Source: Cohnella thailandensis (GTDB taxonomy: Bacteria > Bacillota > Bacilli > Paenibacillales > Paenibacillaceae). Taken from it: a stretch of DNA of 64,000 nucleotides. This document shows positions 44,845 through 54,385 of this stretch, in pieces. The notes beneath the pieces are model-generated. The model was not told the DNA's origin. It ran no database searches and saw nothing but the letters and a program-made list of their open reading frames with translations. Location: NCBI RefSeq assembly GCF_014212135.1, contig NZ_JACJVQ010000014.1, forward strand, positions 62,001-126,000, given 5' to 3'. Positions within the stretch are counted from its first letter, which is position 1, and every line of letters begins with the position of its first letter. The position numbers and the translations under genes are program-made.

Positions 44845-47112
44845 TTATTCACCGTGCTGCACGATATGATTGAGTCTCCACTTCGTCGGCGTCATGCCGT
44901 ACCGTTTCTTGAACAAGGTCGTAAAGTACGTGCTGCTGCCATAGCCCGACTTCTCGGCGATCGCCCGGATGTCCATCTCGAGCTCCGACACGAGCAGCTC
45001 GCGCGCATGCTCCAGCCGGACCAAATTGACGAAGTCGGGGAAGCTGCTGCCGGTGGATTCCGTAATCAATCGGCTTAGGTAAGGCGGGCTGATCGCGAGC
45101 TTGTCCGCGAGCAGGTTAAGGGAGAGCGTCGGGTCGGCGAAGTGCTTACGAATGTAGGCGATGGCTTCCCCGGCGACGTCACGGGTCTGCACGGCGTTCC
45201 GCGCCTTCAGCATCTCGTATGCCCGGAAGCAGAGCTGCTCGAACCAAGCCCTCAGCTCCTCGTAGCTGGAGAAGCTCCAGATTCGCTGATAATGCTCCAG
45301 GAAATCCGCGTGTCTCGAGTGGCCGCCGGCCACTCCGCTCTCCGCGATGGCGGAGAGATCCGAAGCGAGGCGGGACAGCGCGACCGTCGCCTTCTCCGCG
45401 CGGTAGCCGCCGGCTTCCGCGAGAACGCGTTCCACCGCGCGAGGGATCATCTCGTGCTTCTGATCGCGAACGACTTGAAGGACTTTCTCCAGCGCGTCGT
45501 CCGGCATGGCCTCATCCGATAGAAGCGCGGCTTCTTCCGCGTAGACGATAGGGGTCCCGTATTGGAACTTCAGGTACTGCATGCCGTCGCGGGCTTCCTC
45601 GTACATCGCCTTCAATTGGGAAGGATCGTCGGACAGCCGGCTGATGGCGATATGGCATCGCGTCCCCGGCCATGCCCGGACGGACTGCTCCAATTGCTCC
45701 CATCGTTCGCGAGAGATGCCTTGATCTCCGAAGCTGCCTTCCCTCGCTTCGCTGACGATCAGAACGGCGGTTCCCGGGTTGGGGAAGAAGCCCCGGCATG
45801 CGCAAGTTCCTTCGAACAGCCCTTCGATTACCCGAGGAAGGCCTTTAAGCCCGTCTAACCGATCCGCCGCGTCCGAGCTCGTTCCGCCATCGCCGTAAGC
45901 GGCTTCCAACTGCAGCACCGCGACGAAGAAGGCGGCATGGCCGGAAGAGTTCTTAAGGAGCGGAAGCGCGGACGGCAGCTCCTCGCCGGAACGGTAAGGC
46001 GTAGTAAGCCATGAGAGCAGCGCGCTGTCCTCGTTCTCGCGCTTCAGCTCGCCGAACCGGCCGGCGATCCGCTCCAGCTCCCGGTTCGCTTCCTCGAAGC
46101 CGCCAGCGCTCGTTAGAGAGAGGCGCTCGCCGGACAAGCTCCGAATATGGCCGAACAAGGTGCCGATCGGCTTGTACATGCGATGCGAGACAAAGGCGGC
46201 TACGCCGGAAGCGACGGCGGCCAGACCGACGCACAGCGCGATCATGAGCGTCATGGCATTGGAGATATCGCGGACGCTGTTCCGGTAAGAGGTCTCCGAG
46301 AGGAACCAGAGATTCTGTCCCGGGGACAATCGATACGTGATCAATTCCTTGCGGCCGTCATCGGTTTTCCAGATCAGGGTCCCGGATGGACGGCTCCCGC
46401 GGACGATCCGCTGCAGCAGCTCATCCTCGTATTCGGCGCCGAAAGGATTGCTCTGCATCAGAACGCCCCCTTCCGAGCTTAGGACGGCATAACGCGTGTC
46501 TCCTCCCGCGACGTTCGTGAAGATATTTTCCTGCAGCTTGCCCAGATTGGTCATGATCGCGATGGCGCCGGTATATTCGCTGTCGGCGTACACCTTGTCG
46601 TTGTAATACGTCATCATGACGGTAACCGGAGCGCCGTTGTTGAGGGTAGCGTTCCAGACGAACGGAGACTCCTTGATCAGGCCGTCCCGGACCCGCTCGA
46701 ACAGCTCGCGTTTCGAGGCTTCGCTGAGCGGACTGTTCTCGAACATCATGACCGGTCCGTCTTTTCCCATAATATAAGCGTTTTCAAGATAAGGGTTGAC
46801 GGTAAGAGTTCCTTTGATTTGGCTAAGCGCGCTGAACAGCTGGTCGCTCCAGCTGCTGTCGCCGCTCTGCATGACGGAGTTGATGTTCGGATGACGATAG
46901 AAAGCCAACGTATAGTTCTGGACGGACTCCATGTATTTCGCGAATACCGTCTCCGTGTTCAGCAATACGCTGTCGTTGGCTTTGTTGACGTAATCGACGG
47001 TTTTCCCGCGGAACCAGAAAAAAAGAGCGGTAGCCAGCACGAGCACCGAACAGATCGAGATTAACGTCAAGCTCATGAAAAACCGGATTTTTAACCGTCT
47101 TTCCCCATTCAT
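44845..47112 (-). CDS. Membrane-bound AraC-family sensor-regulator
   Basis: 755 residues; ATG 47112 is 8 nt after AAAGGAG (ATG 47118 is only 2 nt away). Two membrane spans (MSLTLISICSVLVLATALFF and ALCVGLAAVASGVAAFVSHR) flank a ~230-residue extracellular Cache-like sensor; a HAMP-like segment and a long helical linker follow. A C-terminal AraC domain with two helix-turn-helices completes it (LSLNLLADKLAISPPYLSRL, LEMDIRAIAEKSGYGSSTYF, RYGMTPTKWR). This is the usual regulator type beside LplABC-like importers in Paenibacillus, and probably activates the importer and the nearby enzyme genes when it senses pectin or xylan fragments outside the cell. Confidence 0.93.
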   Translation of the reverse strand: MNGERRLKIRFFMSLTLISICSVLVLATALFFWFRGKTVDYVNKANDSVLLNTETVFAKYMESVQNYTLAFYRHPNINSVMQSGDSSWSDQLFSALSQIKGTLTVNPYLENAYIMGKDGPVMMFENSPLSEASKRELFERVRDGLIKESPFVWNATLNNGAPVTVMMTYYNDKVYADSEYTGAIAIMTNLGKLQENIFTNVAGGDTRYAVLSSEGGVLMQSNPFGAEYEDELLQRIVRGSRPSGTLIWKTDDGRKELITYRLSPGQNLWFLSETSYRNSVRDISNAMTLMIALCVGLAAVASGVAAFVSHRMYKPIGTLFGHIRSLSGERLSLTSAGGFEEANRELERIAGRFGELKRENEDSALLSWLTTPYRSGEELPSALPLLKNSSGHAAFFVAVLQLEAAYGDGGTSSDAADRLDGLKGLPRVIEGLFEGTCACRGFFPNPGTAVLIVSEAREGSFGDQGISRERWEQLEQSVRAWPGTRCHIAISRLSDDPSQLKAMYEEARDGMQYLKFQYGTPIVYAEEAALLSDEAMPDDALEKVLQVVRDQKHEMIPRAVERVLAEAGGYRAEKATVALSRLASDLSAIAESGVAGGHSRHADFLEHYQRIWSFSSYEELRAWFEQLCFRAYEMLKARNAVQTRDVAGEAIAYIRKHFADPTLSLNLLADKLAISPPYLSRLITESTGSSFPDFVNLVRLEHARELLVSELEMDIRAIAEKSGYGSSTYFTTLFKKRYGMTPTKWRLNHIVQHGE

Positions 47113-47242
47113 GACCATCGCTCCTTTGTAGATTTACTATACATGGAGACTCGGAGAAAGTTAACTGTAAATTGAGAGGGAAAGAGAGTGAATCGGACAT
47201 ATAAATATAAAAAAACGAAAAATGGGCATAGAAGTGTCAGCA

Positions 47243-47267
47243 TTTTAGCGTTTTCATGAACTATACT
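47243..47267 (+). promoter_or_regulatory. GH43 promoter: cre-like operator and shared 15-mer
   Basis: A cre-like 14-mer (TTTTAGCGTTTTCA, 47243-47256) overlaps the 15-mer TTCATGAACTATACT (47253-47267), whose TATACT is the -10 box. There is no good -35. The 15-mer is identical at 38636-38650 before GH95. Confidence 0.6.
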
Positions 47268-47305
47268 TAAGCTGCTTCTTTACATCAGGCAATGGAGGCG
47301 GCAGC

Positions 47306-48874
47306 ATGCGAACGTTCCGAAATCCCATACTTAGCGGATTTTATCCGGATCCTTCGGCCATCAGAGTCGGAGAAGACTACTATCTGGTTACCTCGAGCTT
47401 CGAGTATTTTCCGGGGGTGCCGATCTTCCACAGCAAGGATCTCGTCAACTGGCGCCAAATCGGCCATGTGCTGGACCGGCCCTCTCAGCTGGATCTGGAC
47501 GGCATCCATCCCTCCAGAGGCATCTGGGCGCCCACGCTTCGTTATCATGACGGCGTGTTCTATATGATCACTACGTTCGTAACCAATGAGACGGAGTGCC
47601 GCAATTTCTACGTCACGGCGACCGATCCCGCGGGCCGTTGGTCCGACCCGGTGTGGCTGGAAGACGCGCCCGGCATCGATCCGTCGCTGCTGTTCGACGA
47701 GGACGGCAAGGTCTACTACACGGGCAACCGGGTGCCGCCGGAAGGCCAGCTTTATCCGAAGGAGATGGACATCTGGCTTCAGGAGCTGGACCTGGCGAGC
47801 GGCAGGCTGGTCGGGCCGAAGACGAGCCTCTGGCGCGGGGCGCTGAAGGTCGCCCATGCCCAGGAAGGGCCGCATTTGTACCGAATCGGCGACTATTATT
47901 ACCTAATGATCGCGGAGGGAGGCACGGGCCATACGCACGCGATTACCATCGCGCGCAGCGCTTCGCCGACCGGACCTTACGAGGCCTATAAAGGCAACCC
48001 GATTCTGACCCACCGCCATCTCGGCCGGGGCTATCCTATCGTCAATATCGGCCATGGCGAGTTGATAGAAACGCAGAAAGGCGACTGGTGGATGGTGTGC
48101 CTCGGGTCTAGACCCTACGGCGGCTATTATCGCAATTTAGGACGGGAAACGTTCCTGGTGCCGGTCGCTTGGGAGGACGGATGGCCCGTCGTCAATCCGG
48201 GCCAAGGAAGGGTGGAGCTCGAAGGAGAGGCGCCCGATCTGCCGGAGACGCCGTGGCCGCAGCCGGCGGCACGGGACGACTTCGACGAGTCGGAGCTCGC
48301 GCCGTGCTGGAACTTCATCCGGACGCCGCGCGGCGACTTCTGGTCGCTCTCGGACAACCCGGGTTCGCTAAGGCTGCGGCTGAAGCCGGAATCCATCGCG
48401 AAGAACGAGAATCCGTCCTTCGTGGGCCGCAGGCAGCAGCACATGAGCTTCCGCGCCGAAACCGGCATGCGCTTCGCGCCGGCAAAGGACGGGGATCAGG
48501 CCGGTCTCGTCCTGCTGCAGAACGCCGATTTTCAGCTTCGGATGACGTATGGACTTTACGACGGCATATCGGAAGTCCGATTGACGGAGCGGAAGCGGGG
48601 AGAAGAGAAGGTGCTGGCGTCATCCGCCTTCGAAGGTGACGAGCTGGAGCTGAGAGCGGAGGCGCATGGCCAATCTTACTCCTTCTTCTGGAAGGAGCGG
48701 GGCGCGCCGCAGTGGCGGGCCTTGTACGAGGGCGCGGACGGCACCCTGCTGAGCACCGATGCGGCGGGCGGTTTTACCGGAGCCTACATCGGAATGTACG
48801 CGACAGGCCGGGAAGCGGGGAATGGCCGTCACGCGGATTTCGGTTGGTTCGCCTACGAGCCGGCGGAAGCGTAA
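47306..48874 (+). CDS. GH43 beta-xylosidase/arabinofuranosidase
   Basis: 522 residues, no signal peptide. Five-bladed propeller of GH43 with catalytic base Asp15 (FYPDPSAIRVGEDYYLVTSS), pKa-modulating Asp in PGIDPSLLFDEDGKVYY and acid Glu (~187) in HAQEGPHLYRIGDYYYLMIA. A C-terminal beta-sandwich (DUF1349/GH43_C2-like; residues ~330-520, ending GAYIGMYATGREAGNGRHAD) follows. Family members act on beta-xylosides or alpha-L-arabinofuranosides of xylan or pectin side chains. GGAGG lies 8 nt before the ATG. The GH28 gene starts 16 bp later, so both are one transcript. Confidence 0.92.
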   Translation: MRTFRNPILSGFYPDPSAIRVGEDYYLVTSSFEYFPGVPIFHSKDLVNWRQIGHVLDRPSQLDLDGIHPSRGIWAPTLRYHDGVFYMITTFVTNETECRNFYVTATDPAGRWSDPVWLEDAPGIDPSLLFDEDGKVYYTGNRVPPEGQLYPKEMDIWLQELDLASGRLVGPKTSLWRGALKVAHAQEGPHLYRIGDYYYLMIAEGGTGHTHAITIARSASPTGPYEAYKGNPILTHRHLGRGYPIVNIGHGELIETQKGDWWMVCLGSRPYGGYYRNLGRETFLVPVAWEDGWPVVNPGQGRVELEGEAPDLPETPWPQPAARDDFDESELAPCWNFIRTPRGDFWSLSDNPGSLRLRLKPESIAKNENPSFVGRRQQHMSFRAETGMRFAPAKDGDQAGLVLLQNADFQLRMTYGLYDGISEVRLTERKRGEEKVLASSAFEGDELELRAEAHGQSYSFFWKERGAPQWRALYEGADGTLLSTDAAGGFTGAYIGMYATGREAGNGRHADFGWFAYEPAEA

Positions 48875-48890
48875 GGGAGGGGAGAAACCG

Positions 48891-50312
48891 ATGACCAAGA
48901 CGAACGAAACCGCGTATCCGACACCGATGCTGCCGGACATTCCGGACAGAAGCTTCTCTCTATCCGATTATGTGAACGAACCCGATCCGTTCGCTCTCTG
49001 CACGGACGCTATCCAGAGGGCTATCGACGATTGCGCCGAGGCGGGAGGGGGACGGGTCGTCATTCCGCCGGGCCTATGGCGCACGGGTTCGATCCGGCTT
49101 CGCAGCCGTCTGGAGCTGCATGCCGAGGAGGGCGCGATCGTGCGCTTCGAAGCGAATCCGGTCCTCTATCCGCTGATCGCTTCCCAATTCGAAGGACAAG
49201 CGGCCGTCCGCTGCCAATCTCCGCTCGACGGACAAGAGCTCGAGGATATCGCGTTCACGGGCAAAGGCGTATTCGACGGTTGCGGAGAAGGCTGGAGGCC
49301 GGTTAAGCGCTTCAAGATGACGGACGACCAGTGGCGGAAGCTGACGCAGTCCGGCGGCGCGTTGAGCAGCGACGGAGAGATGTGGTGGCCTTCCTCGGAG
49401 GCTATGGAGGGGGAAAATCTCGTACGGAGCTTGCGGGAGCAAGGAGTGACGGATCCCGAGGCTTACGAACCGGCGAAAGCATATTTGCGCCCGGCCATGC
49501 TCAGCCTGCGAAGCTGCAAGCGCGTCCGCCTCGAAGGACCGACGTTCCAGAACTCCCCGGCTTGGTGCCTCCACTTGATGGACTGCGAGCAAGTGACGGT
49601 TCGGGACCTCCGCGTGCTGAATCCTTGGTACTCGCAGAACGGGGACGGATTGGACCTGGAATCCTGCCGGCATTCGCTCGTCGAGGGCTGCACGTTCGAC
49701 GTCGGCGACGACGCGATCTGCCTGAAGTCGGGCAAGGACGAGGAGGGTCGGCGGCGCGGCTTGCCTTGCGAATATGTCACGGTCCGGGGCTGCACGGTCT
49801 ATCACGGGCACGGGGGCGTCGTCATCGGAAGCGAGATGTCGGGAGGAGTCCGGGCGGTCCGCGTGTCGGACTGCCGGTTTATGAATACGGACATCGGCAT
49901 CCGCTTCAAAAGCGCGCGAGGCCGCGGCGGAGTCGTGGAGGATATCGTCATCGAGCGGATCCTCATGTCCGGCATCCCTCTCGAAGCGGTATCCTTCCAT
50001 CTGTTCTACGCGGGCAAGGAAGGCTCCGAGGGGCATGACGATCGGCCGCAAGAGGTATCGGAGGCGACGCCGATCTTCCGCGACATCACGCTGCGCGAAA
50101 TCGCCTGCATCGGCGCGCAGACCGCGCTGCTGATCAACGGGCTGCCGGAGATGCCGCTCAGCAACCTGACCGTGGAGGATTTCGCGGCGGAATCGGTTAA
50201 CGGCGTAATCGCGCGCCATGCCGACAAGCTGACGCTTAGAGGGGTACGGCTCCGCGTCGAGACCGAACCGGACATCCGGCTCCATGCCTGCACGGATACG
50301 GAGCTTCGCTAG
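48891..50312 (+). CDS. GH28 polygalacturonase
   Basis: 473 residues from ATG 48891 (GGGAGGGG at 8 nt); the open frame upstream lies inside GH43. No signal peptide, so it would act on imported oligogalacturonides, probably exo-wise. It has a right-handed parallel beta-helix with the GH28 catalytic residues: NGDGLDLESC (Asp), VGDDAICLKSG (Asp-Asp), YHGHGGVVIGSEMSGG (His) and IGIRFKSARGRGG (Arg-x-Lys). The N-terminus DAIQRAIDDCAEAGGGRVVI is the family entry strand. The stop codon overlaps by 4 bp the stop of the convergent AraC gene. Confidence 0.93.
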   Translation: MTKTNETAYPTPMLPDIPDRSFSLSDYVNEPDPFALCTDAIQRAIDDCAEAGGGRVVIPPGLWRTGSIRLRSRLELHAEEGAIVRFEANPVLYPLIASQFEGQAAVRCQSPLDGQELEDIAFTGKGVFDGCGEGWRPVKRFKMTDDQWRKLTQSGGALSSDGEMWWPSSEAMEGENLVRSLREQGVTDPEAYEPAKAYLRPAMLSLRSCKRVRLEGPTFQNSPAWCLHLMDCEQVTVRDLRVLNPWYSQNGDGLDLESCRHSLVEGCTFDVGDDAICLKSGKDEEGRRRGLPCEYVTVRGCTVYHGHGGVVIGSEMSGGVRAVRVSDCRFMNTDIGIRFKSARGRGGVVEDIVIERILMSGIPLEAVSFHLFYAGKEGSEGHDDRPQEVSEATPIFRDITLREIACIGAQTALLINGLPEMPLSNLTVEDFAAESVNGVIARHADKLTLRGVRLRVETEPDIRLHACTDTELR

Positions 50313-51181
50313 ATATCGGTTTGGCCGCTTGGCTCCGATTTCGCCTTCTTGCGGTACTGCATGGGCGTCAAGCCGCATGCCTGCTTAAACGCTTTGTTGA
50401 AGTGGGACAGATGCTCGAAGCCCACGTCCAGCGAGACGTCCGATATTCTCTTGCGGGAATGGGCCAGCAGACGCTGCGCCTCCCGGATGCGCAGATGGAG
50501 AATGTACTCGCGAAAATGAAACCCGGTCAGCCGATGAAACACCCTGCTCAGGTAGGAGCTGCTTAAGTAAAAGTGCTTGGCCGTATCGGCCAAAGTCAAC
50601 GATTCCCGGTAATGCAGTTGCAGGTATTCGGCGATCTCCGATACTTTGGCGTGCAGGGAATCGCGGGGAGAGCTGGCCGCCGCCCGGTCGGAACGCCCGA
50701 GCAGAATGGCCAGCTCCGCGAGCAGCGACAAGCAGCACGGCTCGTAATAGGGCTTCGCGAGCGCGCATTCCTCCAGCATCCTTCGAAGCAGCCGCTCCGC
50801 TTCCTCGCGTTCGCGAAGGTTGAGCGCGAATACGCGAAACGGCTCGCCGTCTTCGAACAGCTTTAACCCTTGAAGAGATTCGGGGAGGGCCGACAGGTCG
50901 CAATGGATCAGCACCCGTTCGAATTCGGCGATCTCGGAGCTTGCCGTCGAATGAATGACGTTCTCGGCGATCGCGATCAGCTCGCCCTTGCGCAGGGTGA
51001 TCACCTTTCCGTCCACGAAGTACACCCGTTCGCCGTCCAGCAAGTAGTACAGCTCGACGGACTCGTGGCTGTGCGGCCGCGGCATCGCCGTCGCTCCGCG
51101 GCGCTTGATGCGCTGGAGGCTGATCCTTCCGCCGTCGAGGTAATATTTAGGGGGCTCTTGGTCGTCCAATATAGAAGACAT
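50309..51181 (-). CDS. Cupin-AraC transcriptional regulator
   Basis: 290 residues; ATG 51181 follows GGAGGT. The N-terminal cupin domain (AMPRPHSHESVELYYLLDGE, VITLRKGELIAIAENVIHS) would bind a sugar effector. The C-terminal AraC helix-turn-helices (LTLADTAKHFYLSSSYLSRV, RISDVSLDVGFEHLSHFNKA) end with ACGLTPMQYRKK. It is divergent from the pectin methylesterase gene, 79 bp apart, and likely controls it and the genes behind it. It overlaps GH28 tail to tail. Confidence 0.92.
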   Translation of the reverse strand: MSSILDDQEPPKYYLDGGRISLQRIKRRGATAMPRPHSHESVELYYLLDGERVYFVDGKVITLRKGELIAIAENVIHSTASSEIAEFERVLIHCDLSALPESLQGLKLFEDGEPFRVFALNLREREEAERLLRRMLEECALAKPYYEPCCLSLLAELAILLGRSDRAAASSPRDSLHAKVSEIAEYLQLHYRESLTLADTAKHFYLSSSYLSRVFHRLTGFHFREYILHLRIREAQRLLAHSRKRISDVSLDVGFEHLSHFNKAFKQACGLTPMQYRKKAKSEPSGQTDI

Positions 51182-51260
51182 GTCGTACCTCCGAATCCGG
51201 CCACTTGGTCTTGATCCTAGATTATAATGAATACCGTTCGTATTGGGAAGGAGAGCAGCC

Positions 51261-52151
51261 GTGTTGATCACCGTATCCGTTCAAGGAGATGCCGATTTTA
51301 GCCGCTTGCAGGACGCCGTCGACTCGATTGCGAAGGAAGGAGGCGCCCCGGCAACGATCCGAATCAAGCCCGGCGTCTATGAAGAGAAAGTCACGATTCC
51401 GGCAACGGCCCCGCCGATTCTGCTTCTGGGGGAAGACCGGGACCGGACGATCCTGACCTGGTCGGATAACGCCCATACGCTGGGCGCGGACGGTCAGCCG
51501 CTCGGAACGTTCCGCTCCGGCACGCTGAACGTATTCGCCGAGTCGTTCACGGCCGAGAATCTGACGATCCGCAACGCGTCCGGACCGGGCACCGGCCAGG
51601 CCGTGGCGGCCTTCGTCGATGCCGGCAGAGCGGTCTTCCGCCGGGTCGCGCTGCTGGGCGATCAGGATACGCTTTATACGGGCAAGGGCATGCAGTACTA
51701 CAACGATTGCTACATCGAAGGGGACGTCGATTATATTTTCGGCGCCGCGACGGCGGTGTTCGACCGGTGCAGGCTGCACAACAAGCGCTCCCGCGGTTAT
51801 ATTACCGCCGCATCGACGCCGGAAGGAACGGCGTTCGGCTACGTGTTTCTCGATTGCGAGATTACGAGCGGAGAAGGCGTGCGGGACGTCTACTTGGGCA
51901 GGCCGTGGAGGCCCTATGCGCACGTGGCGTTTATCCGGACGCGCATGGACCGGTCCGTCGCGCAAGAAGGCTGGCACAACTGGGGGCAGCCGGACCGCGA
52001 GGAGACCAGCCGGTACGAAGAGTATGCCAGTGCCGGTCCGGGCGCCGACGCGAAGAGCCGCGTCCCCTGGTCGAGGCAGCTGTCCGACGAAGAAGCGGCA
52101 GCCTATCGGATCATCGAAATCTTCGGCGGCTGGCACCCGGAAGGGTATTGA
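51261..52151 (+). CDS. CE8 pectin methylesterase
   Basis: 296 residues; GTG 51261 with AAGGAGAG at 5 nt (TTG 51264 is an alternative). No signal peptide, so intracellular. A right-handed parallel beta-helix with the CE8 signature: GPGTGQAVAAFVDAG (Gln), LGDQDTLYTG (Asp), EGDVDYIFGAATAVFD (Asp) and VYLGRPWRPYAHVAF (Arg). It removes methyl esters from galacturonan so that GH28 can act on it. First gene of a five-gene run (CE8, esterase, GH105, GH43) with short gaps. Confidence 0.93.
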   Translation: MLITVSVQGDADFSRLQDAVDSIAKEGGAPATIRIKPGVYEEKVTIPATAPPILLLGEDRDRTILTWSDNAHTLGADGQPLGTFRSGTLNVFAESFTAENLTIRNASGPGTGQAVAAFVDAGRAVFRRVALLGDQDTLYTGKGMQYYNDCYIEGDVDYIFGAATAVFDRCRLHNKRSRGYITAASTPEGTAFGYVFLDCEITSGEGVRDVYLGRPWRPYAHVAFIRTRMDRSVAQEGWHNWGQPDREETSRYEEYASAGPGADAKSRVPWSRQLSDEEAAAYRIIEIFGGWHPEGY

Positions 52152-52187
52152 GCGCCTAGACGCTATAGGAAGGAGAGGCGAATCGCA

Positions 52188-53234
52188 ATGAAGCTGGAGA
52201 ATTACCTGGACGAGTTGAAGCGGCAGGCGGCGGAAACGAGACAAACTCGCGGCCTGCCGGTTACGGAGGAAGCAAGAAGCAGGCTGACCGCCGCCTTCGG
52301 CCGTCTGCTCGGAAGCTTCCCGGAAGCCGCGAGCGATCCGGAGCCGCAATTGCTGGAACGGAAAGCTTGCGAAGGGTACACCCGCGAGCTCGTGGAGATC
52401 GGGACGGTCGAAGGGCTTCGGATGCGCGTCTACGTTCTGATACCGGCGAAGGGCGAGGCTGAAGGTCCGGCACCGGCCGTAATCGCGCTTCACGGACACG
52501 GCTACGGAGCCCGCGAGATCGTCGGCCTGGAGCCGGACGGGACGGAGCGGGCGGGAGAGCCCGGGCTGCACAAGGACTTCGCCGTATCGCTGGCGCGGGA
52601 AGGCTTCGTCGCGATCGCGCCGGAGCTGATCGGCTTCGGGGACCGAAGGCTGGAGGAGGATATCCGGCAGGGGCCGGGCCAATCCTCGTGCTTCCGGCTG
52701 GCGGTTCATCTGCTGATGACCGGAAGAACGATCGCCGGCTTGCGGGTGCGCGAGACGTCGGCCGCCGTCGGTTACGCGCTTAACAGGCCCGAAGTAGACC
52801 CCGACCGAATCGGGATCATGGGCATTTCCGGCGGCGGCCTCGTGGCCGGCTTCGCGGCGGCGCTCGATCCGAGAATCCGCTGCGCCGTCGTCAGCGGGTA
52901 CGCGAGCCTGTTCGAGGAGAGCATCCTGGATCGCAACCACTGCCTCGACAACTACGTTCCCGGCATTCTGCCGGAGGCGGAGATGCCCGAGCTGTTGGGA
53001 CTGATCTCGCCCAGAGGATTGTTCCTGGAATCGGGAGACAAGGACCGCGTATTCCCGCGCGAGCCTGCCGTCAAAGCGCTCGAGCAGCTGAAGCGGATTT
53101 ATGCCGAGGCGGGAGCTCCTGACGCGGTTCGAGCGGACTTCTTCGAGGGCGGGCACGAAATCAACGGGGGGCCGGCTTACGCCTGGCTTCGGGAGCAGTT
53201 GGCGGCGCCTTCAGACACGACAAGAGGAGAATAA
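52188..53234 (+). CDS. Alpha/beta-hydrolase esterase
   Basis: 348 residues; AGGAGAGG lies 8 nt before the ATG. Alpha/beta-hydrolase of the dienelactone-hydrolase/acetyl-xylan-esterase-like (Abhydrolase_7) group: oxyanion loop AVIALHGHGYGAREIV, nucleophile Ser in MGISGGGLVAGFAAA, acid Asp in LFLESGDKDRVFP, and His in FEGGHEINGG. No signal peptide. Placed between pectin methylesterase and GH105 genes, it probably removes acetyl or similar groups from imported rhamnogalacturonan fragments; the exact substrate is inferred. Confidence 0.85.
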   Translation: MKLENYLDELKRQAAETRQTRGLPVTEEARSRLTAAFGRLLGSFPEAASDPEPQLLERKACEGYTRELVEIGTVEGLRMRVYVLIPAKGEAEGPAPAVIALHGHGYGAREIVGLEPDGTERAGEPGLHKDFAVSLAREGFVAIAPELIGFGDRRLEEDIRQGPGQSSCFRLAVHLLMTGRTIAGLRVRETSAAVGYALNRPEVDPDRIGIMGISGGGLVAGFAAALDPRIRCAVVSGYASLFEESILDRNHCLDNYVPGILPEAEMPELLGLISPRGLFLESGDKDRVFPREPAVKALEQLKRIYAEAGAPDAVRADFFEGGHEINGGPAYAWLREQLAAPSDTTRGE

Positions 53235-53236
53235 GG

Positions 53237-54385
53237 ATGGGAGCGGAAAAGATGACGAAGCAAGCGGCAAAGTTATCGACGAGAATAGCGGACACGATCA
53301 TGAGGCAGTGCCGGGAAGACGGCTACCATCCCTATCCGCTCGAAAGATGGGCTTATGTTCCGGGGATGCTGCTGATGGCGATGGCGCGGGCGGGCGCGCA
53401 GCTCGGCGACGACCGCTATTTCGATTTTATGCGCCTGCACATGGATTACTATATTGCCGAAGACGGCACGATCGGCACCTATTCGCTGGAGGAATACAAT
53501 CTCGATCAAATCAATCAAGGCAAAAACCTGTTCATGCTTCTGGAACGCGGCGGAGACGCACGCTACGCCAAGGCGGCCGATACGCTGGCCGCCCAGTTGA
53601 TCGGCCAGCCCCGCACCTCGGAGGGCGGCTTCTGGCACAAGAAAATATACCCCTTCCAGATGTGGCTGGACGGACTGTACATGGCCTCCCCGTTCCTGGC
53701 GGAGTACGCGAAGACGTTCGGACGGCCGGAGCTTACCGACGAGGTCGCCCATCAGCTGCTGCTGATCGAGCGCCGGGCCCGCGATAAACGGACCGGTCTC
53801 CTCTATCACGGCTGGGACGAGTCGCGCGAGCAGGAATGGGCGGATTCGACCACGGGCTTGTCCAAGAACTTCTGGAGCCGGGCCATGGGCTGGTACGCGA
53901 TGGCGGTCGTCGATTGCCTGGACCATATCCCGGTCGCTCATCCGAAGCGCGGCACGATCATCGGCATCTTCGAGCGAATGTGCCACGCGCTTGTCCGCGT
54001 CCAGGATCCGGCCAGCGGCTTGTGGTACCAAGTCCTCGATCAAGGGGACCGCAAAGGCAATTATTTGGAAGCCTCCGGCTCCGTCATGTTCGTCTACGCG
54101 ATGGCCAAGGCGCTTCGCCTAGGTTATCTGAGCGGAGGTTTCCGCGAGGCCGTGCTGAAGGGGTGGAACGGGATTCTGGAGCGGCTTGTCACGGAGGACG
54201 CCGACGGCGTTCATCTCCATCATATCTGCAACGGAGCGGGACTAAGCAAGGATCGGAACGGCACCTTCGATTACTACATCTCCGAGGCCGTCGTCTCCGA
54301 TCATTACATGGGAATCGCTCCATTGTTACTGTGTTCCCTCGAGATGGAGCGCCTTCTGGAGACTCCCCAAGGAGAATTCGCATGA
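53237..54385 (+). CDS. GH105 unsaturated rhamnogalacturonyl hydrolase, YteR-like
   Basis: 382 residues; starts 2 bp after the esterase stop with AGGAG upstream. The (alpha/alpha)6 barrel of GH88/GH105 is recognised by AYVPGMLLMAMARAG, the QMWLDGLYMASPFLAEYAKT segment with the catalytic Asp, GLLYHGWDESREQEWAD, and NFWSRAMGWYAMAVVDCLDH. It hydrates the 4,5-double bond of unsaturated galacturonyl residues made by pectate or rhamnogalacturonan lyases. No signal peptide, so intracellular. The stop TGA overlaps the next ATG (ATGA). Confidence 0.93.
   Translation: MGAEKMTKQAAKLSTRIADTIMRQCREDGYHPYPLERWAYVPGMLLMAMARAGAQLGDDRYFDFMRLHMDYYIAEDGTIGTYSLEEYNLDQINQGKNLFMLLERGGDARYAKAADTLAAQLIGQPRTSEGGFWHKKIYPFQMWLDGLYMASPFLAEYAKTFGRPELTDEVAHQLLLIERRARDKRTGLLYHGWDESREQEWADSTTGLSKNFWSRAMGWYAMAVVDCLDHIPVAHPKRGTIIGIFERMCHALVRVQDPASGLWYQVLDQGDRKGNYLEASGSVMFVYAMAKALRLGYLSGGFREAVLKGWNGILERLVTEDADGVHLHHICNGAGLSKDRNGTFDYYISEAVVSDHYMGIAPLLLCSLEMERLLETPQGEFA

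Noticed and set aside
51222-53156. 644-codon antisense frame over the pectin methylesterase and esterase genes
   Set aside because: High-GC shadow of two clearly conserved plus-strand genes.
53836-54381. In-frame upstream extension of the second GH43
   Set aside because: It lies inside the conserved GH105 gene; the ATGA overlap and AAGGAG fix the start at 54382.
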